Below, piece after piece: positions 7,276 to 16,122 of a stretch of DNA of 32,597 bases. Location: assembly GCA_007119305.1 (NCBI GenBank), contig SKPY01000133.1, positions 1-32,597 on the forward strand. Direction: 5' to 3'. The translations under genes were made by a program, and so were the position numbers. Source of the DNA: Nitriliruptorales bacterium. Its GTDB lineage: Bacteria > Actinomycetota > Nitriliruptoria > Euzebyales > Egibacteraceae. Numbering within the stretch: position 1 is the stretch's first letter; each line of letters starts with the position of its first letter. The notes beneath the pieces are model-generated. The model saw only the letters and a list, made by a program, of their open reading frames with translations. It ran no database searches and was not told the origin of the DNA.

Positions 7276-8112
7276 TCAGGTCGCGCCGTCGAGGTTCTCA
7301 CCGATGCCGCCAGGACGGAGCAGCGGCCGCTGACTGCCGCTCCGCTTCTCCGACAGCGCAGCGCTCAACAGGGCGGATACTCGGTGCATCTCCGGGACGA
7401 TCGCCGTGGCGAAGTCGCCATGGAGGCGCACGGTCGGGCCGGACACGCTGAGAGCAGCGACCGGTTTGCCACCACCGAACACGGGGACGGCGACGCACCG
7501 CACCCCAAGCTCCTCCTCCTCGTCGTCCGTCGCAAAGCCGTTGGTGGCCACCTGGTCGAGCTCTGCGAACAGGTTCTCGCGCTCCGTGATGGTGTTAACG
7601 GTACAGGCGGGCAGGCCGGTGCGCTCCAGGATGCCCTCGACGACCGCCCGCGGCTGGAACGCGAGCAGTACCTTGCCAGTTGCGGTCGCGTGTGCCAGCG
7701 CCCGCCTGCCGACCTCGGTGATCATGCGCATCGCGTGCGGTGACGGTGCCTGGCGGACGTAGAGGGCGCTGGTGTCGTCCAGGACAGCCAGGCTCGCCGT
7801 CTCTCCCGTGGCCTCGACGAGCCGGACCAGGTGCGGCTCGGTCCACGGCCCGAACAGCTGCCCCGCTGAGACGTCGAGCCGCACCAGCCCGACACCCGGT
7901 GCGTACTTGCGCGAGCCGGGGTCCCGGCGCGCGTAGCCGCAGGTCACGAGCGTCGCGAGCAGACGATGGATCGTCGCCGTGGGCAGACTCGTCGCCTTCG
8001 CGAGCTCGCTGATACCCACCTCGCCCGGAGACGAGGCAAGGATCTCGAGCAGCATCAGCGCGCGTTCGACCGACTGAACGCCGCTGTCACCGTCATGCTC
8101 GGCGATGGCCAC
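7276..8112 (-). CDS. IclR-family transcriptional regulator (first of two)
   Basis: The 278-residue regulator has an N-terminal winged helix-turn-helix (about 12-75, with SVERALMLLEIL and LPTATIHRLLATL) and a C-terminal effector-binding domain (about 90-255). IclR proteins usually control nearby catabolic genes in response to a small aromatic or carboxylic acid. The start is GTG at 8112, with AAGGAGG 11 bases upstream. Its first 20 bases overlap the end of the ThDP enzyme gene, so it is co-transcribed with its probable target operon. No binding site can be assigned to it with certainty; the motif shared at 18146-18167 and 31498-31519 is one candidate. Confidence 0.92.
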   Translation of the reverse strand: MAIAEHDGDSGVQSVERALMLLEILASSPGEVGISELAKATSLPTATIHRLLATLVTCGYARRDPGSRKYAPGVGLVRLDVSAGQLFGPWTEPHLVRLVEATGETASLAVLDDTSALYVRQAPSPHAMRMITEVGRRALAHATATGKVLLAFQPRAVVEGILERTGLPACTVNTITERENLFAELDQVATNGFATDDEEEELGVRCVAVPVFGGGKPVAALSVSGPTVRLHGDFATAIVPEMHRVSALLSAALSEKRSGSQRPLLRPGGIGENLDGAT

Positions 8113-9796
8113 TTCCTGGAGCCCCTCCTTCGGCCTCTTGCAGACGGGTCCCCGGCGTCAGCTGCGCGGGGTCGGTCCGAAGCTCGATGACAGCAGGACG
8201 TCCTGATGCGAGAGCACGCTCCAAGGCGGCCGGGAAGGCGTCCGTGTCCTGCACGACCTCGCCGTGCGCCCCGAATGAGCGGGCGTACGCCGCGAAGTCC
8301 GGGTTGACGAGGTCGACACCGTAGGCCCGGCCGGGATACAGGCGCTCCTGGTGCATGCGGATCGTGCCGTACATGGTGTTGTTCACGACGATGAGGATGA
8401 CCGGCAAGTCGTACTGGACCGCCGTGGCGAGCTCCTGGCCGCTCATCAGGAAGCAGCCGTCGCCCGCGACGCCGATCACCGTCCGCTCCGGTAGCACCGC
8501 CTTGGCAGCGATGGCAGCCGGCACGCCGTAGCCCATCGCCCCGCTCGTCGGCGCCAGCTGGGTGCGGACACGGGAGAACTGCAGGAAGCGATGCATCCAC
8601 ACCGTGTAGTTCCCGGCGCCGTTCGTGATGATGGCATCGGGCGGAAGGTGCTCGCGCAGCACCGCCATCACCTCCCCGAGGTCGACACCGCTACGGACGG
8701 GCTCGTGCTGGAGACTGGCGAGGTACTCGTCGCGCGCAGCCTTGCGCCAGGCCGCCCAGGCGGTGCTGTCGACGGGCTCCAGAGCCCGCGCCGCCGCGGC
8801 GAACGCTCCCGGGTCGGCGTTGATGAGCAGATCCGCGGCGTACACGCGCCCGAGCTCTTCCGCTCCCGGGTAGACGTGGACGAGTTGTTGCCGCGGCCGT
8901 GGCGGCTCGAGCAGGGTGTAGCCACTCGTGGTTGCGTCGCCCAGGCGTGCCCCCACCGTGATGATGAGGTCCGCTTCCCGGATCCGCTGACCGAGAGCTG
9001 GGTTGATGCCAAGGCCGGCCACACCCACGTACTGCTCGCTGCGGTTGTCGACGTGGTCCTGGCGCCGGAAGGTGGCCACGACGGGAAGGTCGTTCGCCTC
9101 GGCGAATGCCTCGAGGTCCCGGCTCGTGGCCTCGGTCCAGGCGCCGCCGCCTACGAGCACGAGCGGGCGGTGGGCCGGCTGCAGCAACGCGCGGAGCTGC
9201 CGCAGCTGTGCGGGGCTCGGGTGTGGGCGCACGATCTGGAACGGCGGGGCGTCGTCGACCTCGCAGGTCTCGGCGAGCACGTCCTCGGGCAGGGCGATCA
9301 CCACCGGCCCGGGCCGCCCGGAGACCGCGGTGTGAAAGGCACGACTGACGAGCTCGGGCAGGCGCACGGGGTCGTCGATTTGCGTCACCCACTTCGCCAT
9401 CTGACCGAACACCCTGCGGAAGTCGAGCTCCTGGAAGGCTTCGCGCTCGAGGTGGGCGCGCTCGACCTGACCGACGAACAGGATCAGCGGTGTCGAGTCC
9501 TGAAAGGCCGTGTGCAGTCCGACGCTCGCATGCATCGCCCCGGGGCCGCGGGTCACGAGGCAGATGCCAGGCCGGCCGGTCAGCTTGCCGTATGCGTCGG
9601 CCATGTTCGCCGCGCCGGCCTCATGCCGGCAGACCGTGAGGGCCAGCTGCTCCGGCACGTCGCGGAGGGCGTGGAGGACGGGGAGAAAGCTCTCTCCAGG
9701 CACGCAGAAGAGCCGGTCGGCCCCGTGAACGAGCAGCTGGTCGACGAGGACCGCACCGCCGGATCGGGGCCCAGGTGGGGACGACGGCGCCCTCAT
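8093..9796 (-). CDS. Thiamine diphosphate-dependent enzyme, acetolactate synthase/benzoylformate decarboxylase type
   Basis: The 567-residue product has the three-domain layout of the ALS/pyruvate oxidase/decarboxylase family. The catalytic glutamate E59 lies in CRHEAGAANMADAYG. The central domain spans about 190-350. The ThDP-Mg motif starts at GDG (445-447) and ends at NN (472-473). It could decarboxylate or ligate a 2-oxo acid; the neighbours (cupin, SDR, semialdehyde dehydrogenase) suggest decarboxylation of a 2-oxo acid to an aldehyde, rather than branched-chain amino acid synthesis, and no ilvN or ilvC is nearby. The ATG at 9796 overlaps the cupin stop as ATGA. An apparent 175-residue N-terminal extension is read-through of the frame across the cupin gene and is not part of the protein. 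Confidence 0.9.
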   Translation of the reverse strand: MRAPSSPPGPRSGGAVLVDQLLVHGADRLFCVPGESFLPVLHALRDVPEQLALTVCRHEAGAANMADAYGKLTGRPGICLVTRGPGAMHASVGLHTAFQDSTPLILFVGQVERAHLEREAFQELDFRRVFGQMAKWVTQIDDPVRLPELVSRAFHTAVSGRPGPVVIALPEDVLAETCEVDDAPPFQIVRPHPSPAQLRQLRALLQPAHRPLVLVGGGAWTEATSRDLEAFAEANDLPVVATFRRQDHVDNRSEQYVGVAGLGINPALGQRIREADLIITVGARLGDATTSGYTLLEPPRPRQQLVHVYPGAEELGRVYAADLLINADPGAFAAAARALEPVDSTAWAAWRKAARDEYLASLQHEPVRSGVDLGEVMAVLREHLPPDAIITNGAGNYTVWMHRFLQFSRVRTQLAPTSGAMGYGVPAAIAAKAVLPERTVIGVAGDGCFLMSGQELATAVQYDLPVILIVVNNTMYGTIRMHQERLYPGRAYGVDLVNPDFAAYARSFGAHGEVVQDTDAFPAALERALASGRPAVIELRTDPAQLTPGTRLQEAEGGAPGSGHRRA

Positions 9797-10461
9797 GCTG
9801 CCCCCGGCAGGACGATCGGCTCGTCGACGAACACGGTGTAGCGCTGGCTCTTTGGCTTGTCGCGATCTTCGGGGCGCACGTAGCGGATCGATGGCTGCCC
9901 CCGCAGGCGCCGCGGGAGGACCATGACTCGGGCGAAGCTGGTGTCCTCGCGATCTGACGCCGCTGCGAACACCGGCTCCGGGCCGCGCTCGTACCAGGGT
10001 TCGAGCGGCTCGATCGTGGAGACGCCACCTTCCGTCTCGACCCGCAGACGGCCCCGCAACAGGCAGCGGATACCAGGGCCCTGATGCGTGTGCAGCAGGG
10101 CCACGCCGCCGGGCGGGAAGTCGACCCGGTCGCAACGCACCAGGTAGCCGTCGTGATCGGTCAGAGACAGCGAGCCGGTAAGCGACGGCGGCCCGTCGGC
10201 GGCTTCCGCGCCGGCGGGCAGGAGCTCCCATCGCAACACCGTGGCGTGTCCGTTCACCGCGACGACCGTCGTGGCAGCGGTGCCGAGCGTGGCCTCGTTG
10301 GCACCGAGCCGCTCCGGCCATCCGCCCCCAGGGCTGGCCAACGTAACGGTGCCGTCCACGACGTAGAGGATCCGCACGGCAGGCCTGGCACCAAGGGGGA
10401 GCCCATCGGCGCCAACGGCGTCCCGATGGAACCGCAGCTCGTGGGTGACAGGCTCGCTCAT
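9793..10461 (-). CDS. Cupin-fold protein
   Basis: The 222-residue protein has a cupin metal-binding signature in its second half (H124-T-H126, then GPG and a glycine turn with LRGRLRVE). The N-terminal half resembles a second, motif-poor cupin domain, with ILYVVDGTV near 31-39. HutD-like or bicupin proteins of this size are possible relatives; no reaction can be assigned. The ATG at 10461 overlaps the stop of the NIPSNAP gene as ATGA, and the 3' end overlaps the ThDP gene the same way. The three genes are therefore translationally coupled and probably act in one pathway. Confidence 0.75.
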   Translation of the reverse strand: MSEPVTHELRFHRDAVGADGLPLGARPAVRILYVVDGTVTLASPGGGWPERLGANEATLGTAATTVVAVNGHATVLRWELLPAGAEAADGPPSLTGSLSLTDHDGYLVRCDRVDFPPGGVALLHTHQGPGIRCLLRGRLRVETEGGVSTIEPLEPWYERGPEPVFAAASDREDTSFARVMVLPRRLRGQPSIRYVRPEDRDKPKSQRYTVFVDEPIVLPGAA

Positions 10462-10772
10462 CGGATGGGAGAGAACGGCGCGGGGCGCAGGATGAGGTTC
10501 TCCTGCTCGACGATCAGCACCCGGAGCTTCTGTACGAACGCTTGCCACTTCTCGTTCGTTGCAAGCTCCGCGCGTCGACGGTCCCGGTCGTCGAAGCTCT
10601 CATAGCCCCACATGTGCACGATGCGGTTCAGCGGCCCCACCTCGCTCGAGAAGTAGCCGATCAGATGGCCGAGGATGGGCTCCTGGATCGCCAGGCCCTC
10701 CCGCTCGTAGAGCTCGAGGTACTCCGAGGCCTTCCCGGGTTGCAGGGTGTAGATGCGCTGCTCGACGATCAT
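10458..10772 (-). CDS. NIPSNAP-family protein
   Basis: This is a single-domain protein of 104 residues with the family opening MIVEQRIYTLQPGK, a central HMWGYES and a C-terminal LRVLIVEQEN. It is a dimeric alpha-beta barrel (ferredoxin-like) type found beside many catabolic genes. Its biochemical role is not established. GGAGGAG lies four bases before the ATG. It overlaps the cupin gene by 4 bp and follows the SDR gene by 42 bp. Confidence 0.88.
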   Translation of the reverse strand: MIVEQRIYTLQPGKASEYLELYEREGLAIQEPILGHLIGYFSSEVGPLNRIVHMWGYESFDDRDRRRAELATNEKWQAFVQKLRVLIVEQENLILRPAPFSPIR

Positions 10773-10814
10773 GATCTCCTCCCAGCGGCGGCGCTGTCGC
10801 GAGCGCCGACGATG

Positions 10815-11585
10815 TCAGTTGAAGTAAGCGCCCCCATCGACGAGCAGGCTCTGACCGGTGATGAAGCTCGCCTCTGCGCTCGCGAAGAACACGGCGGCGC
10901 CGACGAGGTCTTCCGGGTACTGGTCGCGTTGCAGGGTCCGGGCGTTGCGGGAGATCTCCTGCAGCTTCTCAACCTGCACCGGGTTCGCCTTGACACCGTC
11001 CGAGAGGGTGAATCCCGGGGCGATCGCGTTCACGAGGATGCCGTCGCCGCCCAGCTCCTTCGCGAGGGCACGGGTCAGCGCGACGACCGCCCCCTTGCTG
11101 CTCGTGTAGTGCAGGAGGTACGGCACCCCCTTGAACGGGGTGCCCGATGCGAGGTTGATGATCCGTCCGCCCCCCCGCTCCCGCAGCGCGCGCACCGCGG
11201 CTTTGCAGCAGAGGAACATCCCGAGCACGTTGACGTCGAACACCTTCCGCCAGGTGTCGACGTCGATGTCCTCGAACGGCCCGGGATTGAGCGAGGCGTA
11301 GATCCCGGCGTTGTTCACGAGCACGTCGAGCGCACCGAACGCCTCGATGGTCTCCGCCACCATGCGGCGCGTATCGTCCTCGTTCGTCACGTCGGCGGTG
11401 ATGCCCACCGCACGATGCCCCTGCTCGACGAGCGCCTCGGCCGCGGACTCGGCGCCGGACACGTCAACGATGGCCACCGCTGCGCCTTCGTTGGCGAGCC
11501 CGTCCGCGATCGCTCGCCCGATCCCCATGGCGCCGCCGGTCACGATCGCCGACCGGCCCTCGAGACGCCCTCCCTGTGCTGCCAT
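10815..11585 (-). CDS. SDR-family oxidoreductase
   Basis: This 256-residue classical SDR has TGGAMGIG (16-23), NNAG (91-94), catalytic S147, Y160 and K164, and the C-terminal segment LLVDGGAYFN. It is a cytoplasmic NAD(P)-dependent alcohol or ketone oxidoreductase. It sits between a GabD-like aldehyde dehydrogenase (23 bp upstream) and a NIPSNAP protein, so a role in the same degradative route is likely. GAGGAGG is placed about seven bases before the ATG at 11585. Confidence 0.92.
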   Translation of the reverse strand: MAAQGGRLEGRSAIVTGGAMGIGRAIADGLANEGAAVAIVDVSGAESAAEALVEQGHRAVGITADVTNEDDTRRMVAETIEAFGALDVLVNNAGIYASLNPGPFEDIDVDTWRKVFDVNVLGMFLCCKAAVRALRERGGGRIINLASGTPFKGVPYLLHYTSSKGAVVALTRALAKELGGDGILVNAIAPGFTLSDGVKANPVQVEKLQEISRNARTLQRDQYPEDLVGAAVFFASAEASFITGQSLLVDGGAYFN

Positions 11586-11608
11586 GCTGTTCCCTCCTCG
11601 TGTGGATC

Positions 11609-13072
11609 TCAGGTGATGTCGCCAAGGCAGTGGTACTTGAGCTCAAGCCACTCCTCGAGCCCGTACTTGGAGCCTTCTCGCCCGATCCCCGACTCCTTGA
11701 AACCGCCGAAGGGCGCGACCTCGGTCGAGATCAGCCCCGTGTTGATGCCGAGGATGCCGAACTCCAGACGCTCGGAGACTCGCCAGATGCGTCCTACATC
11801 GCGTGCGTAGAAGTAGGCGGCCAGCCCGTACCGGGTGTCGTTGGCGATGGCGAGCGCCTCGTCCTCCGTGGAGAAGCGTCGGATCCCGGCCACTGGCCCG
11901 AACGTCTCCTCGCAGCACATGTCGGCTTCGTCGACGACATCTGTGAGCACCGTGGGCTCGAAGAAGGTGCCGCCGCGCGCGTGGGGCTGGCCGCCGAGCA
12001 GCAGCCGCGCCCCCCGGTCCAGAGCGTCGGCTACGTGGCGCTGCACCTTCTCGAAGCCTTGCTGGTCGATGAGGGGCCCGATCTTCGTCCCGGGTTCCAG
12101 GCCATGGCCCACGGTCAGCTCCTTCGCAGCCGCGACGAGGCCGTCGACGAACGCGTCGTACACGTCATCGTGGACGAGGATGCGGTTGGCTGAGATACAG
12201 GTCTGGCCGCTGTTGCGGTACTTGCAGATCAGTGCGCCTTGGATGGCGGACTCGAGATTCGCATCGTCGAAGACGATAAACGGGGCGTTGCCCCCGAGCT
12301 CCAGGGAGATCTTCTTGACCTGGGGGGCGCACTGCTCCATGAGTAGCTTCCCCACGGCAGTGGATCCGGTGAAGCCGATCTTGCGCACAAGCGGGTTGCC
12401 CGTGAGCTCCCGTCCGATGATCGGTGCATCATCGGCGCCGCCGGTGACGACGCTGAAGACCCCCGAGGGGAGACCAGCCCGCATTCCGAGCTCGGCGAAG
12501 GCGAGGGCCGACAGCGGCGTCTGCTCGGCTGGCTTGAGGACCATCGGGCACCCTGCCGCGAGCGCTGGAGCGGCCTTGCGGGCGGGCATGGCCACGGGGA
12601 AGTTCCAAGGCGTGATCCCGCCCGCGACCCCGACCGGCTCCTTGGTCACGAGGATGCGCTTGTCGGGCTGGTGCGGGGGGATGGTGTCGCCGTACACGCG
12701 CTTGGTCTCCTCCCCGTACCACTCGAGGAAGGAAGCACCGTAAAGGACCTCCGCGTGCGCTTCCGCGAGCGGCTTGCCTTGCTCACTGGAGAGGATCGTC
12801 GCGAGGTCGTCGGCGTGTTCGACGAGTAGATCGGCCCATCGACGCAAGACGCGGGCACGCTCCTTGGCCGTGGCCCCGCGCCAGCCCGGCAAAGCCACCG
12901 CCGCGGCTTCGATCGCCCGCCGGGTCTCCGTCTGCCCCACCCGGGGAACGGTACCGAGGGTCTCGCCTGTCGCAGGATCCTGCACGTCGAGCGTTGCTCC
13001 CCCGTCGGCGTCGATCCAGGTGCCGGCGACCAGTGCCTGGGAGCGCAGCAGGTCGGTGTCGGTGAGTCTCAT
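11609..13072 (-). CDS. gabD: NAD(P)-dependent aldehyde dehydrogenase, succinate-semialdehyde dehydrogenase type
   Basis: The 487-residue enzyme has PWNFP (N157), the catalytic glutamate in LELGG (E258) and the nucleophile in GQTC (C292). The stretch CKYRNSGQTCISANR is close to GabD-type enzymes. It probably oxidises succinate semialdehyde or glutarate semialdehyde to the acid, feeding the TCA cycle. The ATG at 13072 has GGAG nine bases upstream; the longer open frame to 13291 runs back into livF. It is the first non-transport gene after the ABC genes, separated by 92 bp without a clear terminator. The exact aldehyde is not certain. Confidence 0.88.
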   Translation of the reverse strand: MRLTDTDLLRSQALVAGTWIDADGGATLDVQDPATGETLGTVPRVGQTETRRAIEAAAVALPGWRGATAKERARVLRRWADLLVEHADDLATILSSEQGKPLAEAHAEVLYGASFLEWYGEETKRVYGDTIPPHQPDKRILVTKEPVGVAGGITPWNFPVAMPARKAAPALAAGCPMVLKPAEQTPLSALAFAELGMRAGLPSGVFSVVTGGADDAPIIGRELTGNPLVRKIGFTGSTAVGKLLMEQCAPQVKKISLELGGNAPFIVFDDANLESAIQGALICKYRNSGQTCISANRILVHDDVYDAFVDGLVAAAKELTVGHGLEPGTKIGPLIDQQGFEKVQRHVADALDRGARLLLGGQPHARGGTFFEPTVLTDVVDEADMCCEETFGPVAGIRRFSTEDEALAIANDTRYGLAAYFYARDVGRIWRVSERLEFGILGINTGLISTEVAPFGGFKESGIGREGSKYGLEEWLELKYHCLGDIT

Positions 13073-13164
13073 CCCTTGTCTCCTCGCCGTGTCGAGGTCG
13101 CCGCTGCGCGTCGTGAACCCCCTTCGGAATGGCGAGCGCGCGGCGTGCTGCATGCAGGGCGCCC

Positions 13165-13920
13165 TCAGGCTACGCCGAGGTAGCGTTGCTGCGCTTCTTC
13201 GTCTTCGAGCAGGTCCTTCGCCTTCAGGTCTGCTTCGACCCGCCCGTTCAGGAGGACCAGCACCCGGTCGCAGAGCGCTGTGGCGAACCACAGGTTCTGC
13301 TCGATGAGGAAGATCTCGTGGCCCTCCTCCGAGATCGTGCGGAAGGTGTCCACCAGGAGTTCCACGATGCTCGGGGCCAACCCCTCGGAGGGCTCGTCCA
13401 TGACCAGCATCTCCGGGTTGGTGAGCAGGGCACGCCCGATGGCGAGCATCTGCTGCTCGCCACCGGAGAGGTTGGCCGCACCGAGGTTGCGCCGGTCGGC
13501 AAGCCGCGGAAAGAGGTCATAGATCGTGTCCACGTTCCACCGCTGCCCGGACGAGGCACCGACCATCGCGAGGTGCTCGTGGGTGGTGAGCGACGGGAAG
13601 ATCCTGCGGCCCTGGGGCACATACCCGATGCCGGCGTTCACGATCTGGTAGGGCTGCCGTCGCAAGAGGCTGTGGTCTTTGAAGCGGACGGAGCCCGATG
13701 CGGCGCTGAGCAGCCCGACGATGGTCTTGGCCAGGGTGGTCTTGCCCATGCCGTTGCGGCCGACCATAGCCACCGGCTCGGCCCCCACGGCGAAAGTGAC
13801 GTCCTGGAGGATGTGTACCCGGCCGTAGTAGACGTTGAGCCCGTCGACCGTGAAGACCGGGTCGTCAATCGCCGCCCCTACCGGGCGCTCCGTCGCCGGC
13901 TGGTTCTCAGGTGTCTTCAT
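13165..13920 (-). CDS. livF: LIV-type ABC transporter ATP-binding protein LivF
   Basis: The 251-residue ATPase has Walker A GRNGMGKT (54-61), signature LSGGEQQ, Walker B LVMDEPSEGLAP and the LivF-typical VPQGRRIFPSLTTHEHL. It drives uptake through LivH/LivM at the cytoplasmic face of the membrane. The ATG at 13920 overlaps the end of livG by 14 bp. An N-terminal extension of about 20 residues precedes the usual LivF start. The cluster could transport branched-chain amino acids, but in catabolic islands LIV-type systems often carry aromatic or other carboxylic acids. Confidence 0.94.
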   Translation of the reverse strand: MKTPENQPATERPVGAAIDDPVFTVDGLNVYYGRVHILQDVTFAVGAEPVAMVGRNGMGKTTLAKTIVGLLSAASGSVRFKDHSLLRRQPYQIVNAGIGYVPQGRRIFPSLTTHEHLAMVGASSGQRWNVDTIYDLFPRLADRRNLGAANLSGGEQQMLAIGRALLTNPEMLVMDEPSEGLAPSIVELLVDTFRTISEEGHEIFLIEQNLWFATALCDRVLVLLNGRVEADLKAKDLLEDEEAQQRYLGVA

Positions 13921-14686
13921 GGCGCTTCCCCAGATAGATCTCGTGGACCTCCGTGCTCTGACGGATGTCATCAGGAGTGCCCTCCATGAGCTTCTTTCCC
14001 TCGTGCATGACCACGATCCGGTCGCCGATCACGAGGGCGATGTCCATGTCGTGCTCGATCAGCAGGAGTGTGATCGAGGGGGCGAGATTGGTGAGCATGT
14101 CGACGAGGTGGGCGCGCTCCGAGGGTGAGAACCCGGCAGCGGGCTCGTCCAGCAGGAGGAGCTTCGGGTCACCACCGAGGGCCATGCCGACCTCGAGCTG
14201 GCGCTGCTCGCCGTGCGAGAGCTCGCTGGCCGGCGTCTCGGTCTGGCCCGCGAGCCCGACCTGCTCGGCGAGCTCGCGTACCCGCGCCGAACGCTCGGCA
14301 TCCCGTAGTACCGACCGCAGCGGGTTCACGCTCCGGGGCGGTGCGGCCAGTGACAGGTAGAGGTTGTCTGCCACCGTGAGATCGAGGAACAGCTTTGAGG
14401 TCTGGAACGTGCGCGTTAGGCCCCGTTGCGCGCGCTTGCGGCTCGGCAGCCGCGTGATGTCCTCACCGAACAGCTCGACCGTGCCGCCCGTGGGCTTGTA
14501 CAGCCCCGCGATGAGGTTGAAGAGCGTGGACTTGCCGGCCCCGTTCGGGCCGATCACCGAGACCCGGTCGCCGTGTTCGACGTCGAGGTCGACGTCGGAC
14601 ACGGCACGGATGCCGCCGAAACGGCGGCTCAGGCCCTGCACCCGCAGGGCCTGAGCCTGGCCGTTGCCGCTGTCGGTCACGGGCAC
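13907..14686 (-). CDS. livG: LIV-type ABC transporter ATP-binding protein LivG
   Basis: The 259-residue ATPase has Walker A GPNGAGKS (46-53), signature LSHGEQRQ, Walker B LLLLDEPAAGFSP and the LivG-typical RTFQTSKLF segment. It pairs with LivF. The start is GTG at 14686, with a second GTG at 14680 whose GTGA overlaps the stop of the binding-protein gene; the second may be the true start. It overlaps its upstream neighbour by 4-10 bp and livF by 14 bp. Confidence 0.94.
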   Translation of the reverse strand: MPVTDSGNGQAQALRVQGLSRRFGGIRAVSDVDLDVEHGDRVSVIGPNGAGKSTLFNLIAGLYKPTGGTVELFGEDITRLPSRKRAQRGLTRTFQTSKLFLDLTVADNLYLSLAAPPRSVNPLRSVLRDAERSARVRELAEQVGLAGQTETPASELSHGEQRQLEVGMALGGDPKLLLLDEPAAGFSPSERAHLVDMLTNLAPSITLLLIEHDMDIALVIGDRIVVMHEGKKLMEGTPDDIRQSTEVHEIYLGKRHEDT

Positions 14687-16029
14687 CCGTCGAGGCGCTC
14701 GAACGGCTCGGGGTGCTGCTCGATGCCGTCGTCGCGGCGCAGCAGCTCGGTCGTCAGCTCCCCGTCATCACCCTCGACGACCTGGAAGATGAAGTTGCTG
14801 ACCGCGCCCTGGTTGTTCTCATCGACACCGTCGATCGGGCCGATGGGGGTGTCCCACGCGACGGTGCTGAGGGCGTTCCGCAGACCCTCGTGACCGTCGT
14901 CGAGGTCACCACCGACTTCCTCGAGGGCGTGCAGCAGGGACTTGAAGCTGTTGTAGTACAGCGCCGCGAACAGCGACGGGGTCTCGAAGCCGTCGGGGAA
15001 CTCCGCGTGGTAGCGCTCCTCGAAGTCAACCCACTCCGCGTTGTCCTCGTCGGCGAACACCGGAGCGGCGGCAACGATGTCCTCCACCGCGTCGCGCAGG
15101 TCTGCACCCTCGGCGGCGAGCACGGTCTCATCCACGAGGATCGAACCGCCGATCAGCGGGATCTCCAGACCGAACTCGATCGACTGCTGCAGGAAGTTCA
15201 CGGCGTCGGAGCCGCCGATGCCGCCGTAGATGGCGTCAACGTCGGTTGGCATCGACGCGATCACCGAGCTGTAGTCGGACTCACCGAGCGGCACCCAGAA
15301 GGCCTCGGTGACCTCGCCGCCTGCTTCGCAGAACTGCGTGATGAAGCTGCCAGCGAGCGCGTGGGGGAATGCGTAGTCCTCGGCCACGATCGCGACGCGC
15401 TCGATGCCGAGCTCCTCATAGGCGTAGGTGCCGAAATTGCCGCCCTGCTGGTCACCGGCGGCGGTGAAGCGGAAGTAGTTGTCGGGACCCTCGAGCGTCG
15501 TCTCGGCACCGCCCGAGGAAGCGTCAACAAACGTGACGTCGGGCACGCCGGCGGCGTACTGGGAGATCGCGACACCTTCCGAGCCGGAGAGCGGACCGTA
15601 GACGATGTCCACGCCGTCCTGCTCGACGAGCTTGCGGGCGCGCTCCACGGCCGTGTCGGGGGTCGTGTCCGAGCTCTCGACGATGACCTCGATGGGCCGG
15701 CCGTTGATCTCGGAGTCGAACTCCTGGAGGGCCAGCTCCACCGCACGGCTGCCGTCTTCGGCACCGGCCGCGAACGGGCCTTCCAGTGCGTTTACGTGCC
15801 CGATCACGATCGCGTCGTCAGCCGGCTCCGCCGGCTCGTCCACGTCCTCGTCGACCTCGGGCTCTTCCTCGGGCTCATCGGCGGGTTCGTCGACGATGTC
15901 GTCGTCGACCTCGTCCACGGCGACGTCGTCTTCCACGCCGCACGCGGTGGCGATGAGGCTGAGTACGCCGAACATGGCAAGCAACATCCAGTTCTTGCGC
16001 CATCCGCTGGCACGTGACAGTGCAGTCAT
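14677..16029 (-). CDS. LIV-type ABC transporter substrate-binding lipoprotein
   Basis: The 450-residue protein begins with a lipoprotein signal (basic start, hydrophobic core, lipobox ending at C30). A linker of about 40 residues (31-72) is made mostly of Asp and Glu. A two-lobed Leu/Ile/Val-binding type domain then runs from AIVIGHVNALEGPFA to the end. It catches the ligand outside the membrane and hands it to LivH/LivM. Such proteins bind branched-chain amino acids, amides, urea or aromatic acids; the ligand here is unknown. GGAGG stands six bases before the ATG at 16029. The gene is placed between livM and livG, with a hairpin in the 93-bp gap before it. That arrangement could raise its level relative to the other subunits. 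Confidence 0.93.
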   Translation of the reverse strand: MTALSRASGWRKNWMLLAMFGVLSLIATACGVEDDVAVDEVDDDIVDEPADEPEEEPEVDEDVDEPAEPADDAIVIGHVNALEGPFAAGAEDGSRAVELALQEFDSEINGRPIEVIVESSDTTPDTAVERARKLVEQDGVDIVYGPLSGSEGVAISQYAAGVPDVTFVDASSGGAETTLEGPDNYFRFTAAGDQQGGNFGTYAYEELGIERVAIVAEDYAFPHALAGSFITQFCEAGGEVTEAFWVPLGESDYSSVIASMPTDVDAIYGGIGGSDAVNFLQQSIEFGLEIPLIGGSILVDETVLAAEGADLRDAVEDIVAAAPVFADEDNAEWVDFEERYHAEFPDGFETPSLFAALYYNSFKSLLHALEEVGGDLDDGHEGLRNALSTVAWDTPIGPIDGVDENNQGAVSNFIFQVVEGDDGELTTELLRRDDGIEQHPEPFERLDGCP

Positions 16030-16065
16030 TGCAGTCCTCCAATCGAAGTGCAGATGTCGTGCGTT

Positions 16066-16082
16066 CCTGCTCCAAGAGCAGG
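16066..16082 (-). promoter_or_regulatory. Intercistronic hairpin between livM and the binding-protein gene
   Basis: CCTGCTC and GAGCAGG form a perfect 7-bp stem around a 3-nt loop, with no T-tract on either strand. In ABC operons such hairpins often mark processing sites that stabilise the binding-protein mRNA. Here it lies 37 bases before that start codon. The function is inferred. Confidence 0.4.
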
Positions 16083-16122
16083 CGACTCGCTAGTTGTCCT
16101 GCGGCATGTCCTCCCTTGTTTC

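Noticed and set aside
8591-9841. 416-codon plus-strand frame opposite the ThDP enzyme
   Set aside because: It is an antisense shadow of a gene with an intact ThDP motif and catalytic glutamate.
9797-10321. 175-residue N-terminal extension of the ThDP enzyme
   Set aside because: The extension is read-through opposite the cupin gene's own frame. The ATGA overlap and family N-terminus place the start at 9796.
13148-13157. CTGCATGCAG palindrome between livF and gabD
   Set aside because: It is a perfect 10-bp palindrome but has no promoter around it and could occur by chance.
14713-16017. 434-codon plus-strand frame opposite the binding-lipoprotein gene
   Set aside because: It mirrors the acidic lipoprotein gene. 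The lipobox, signal peptide, Shine-Dalgarno and operon position all support the minus strand.
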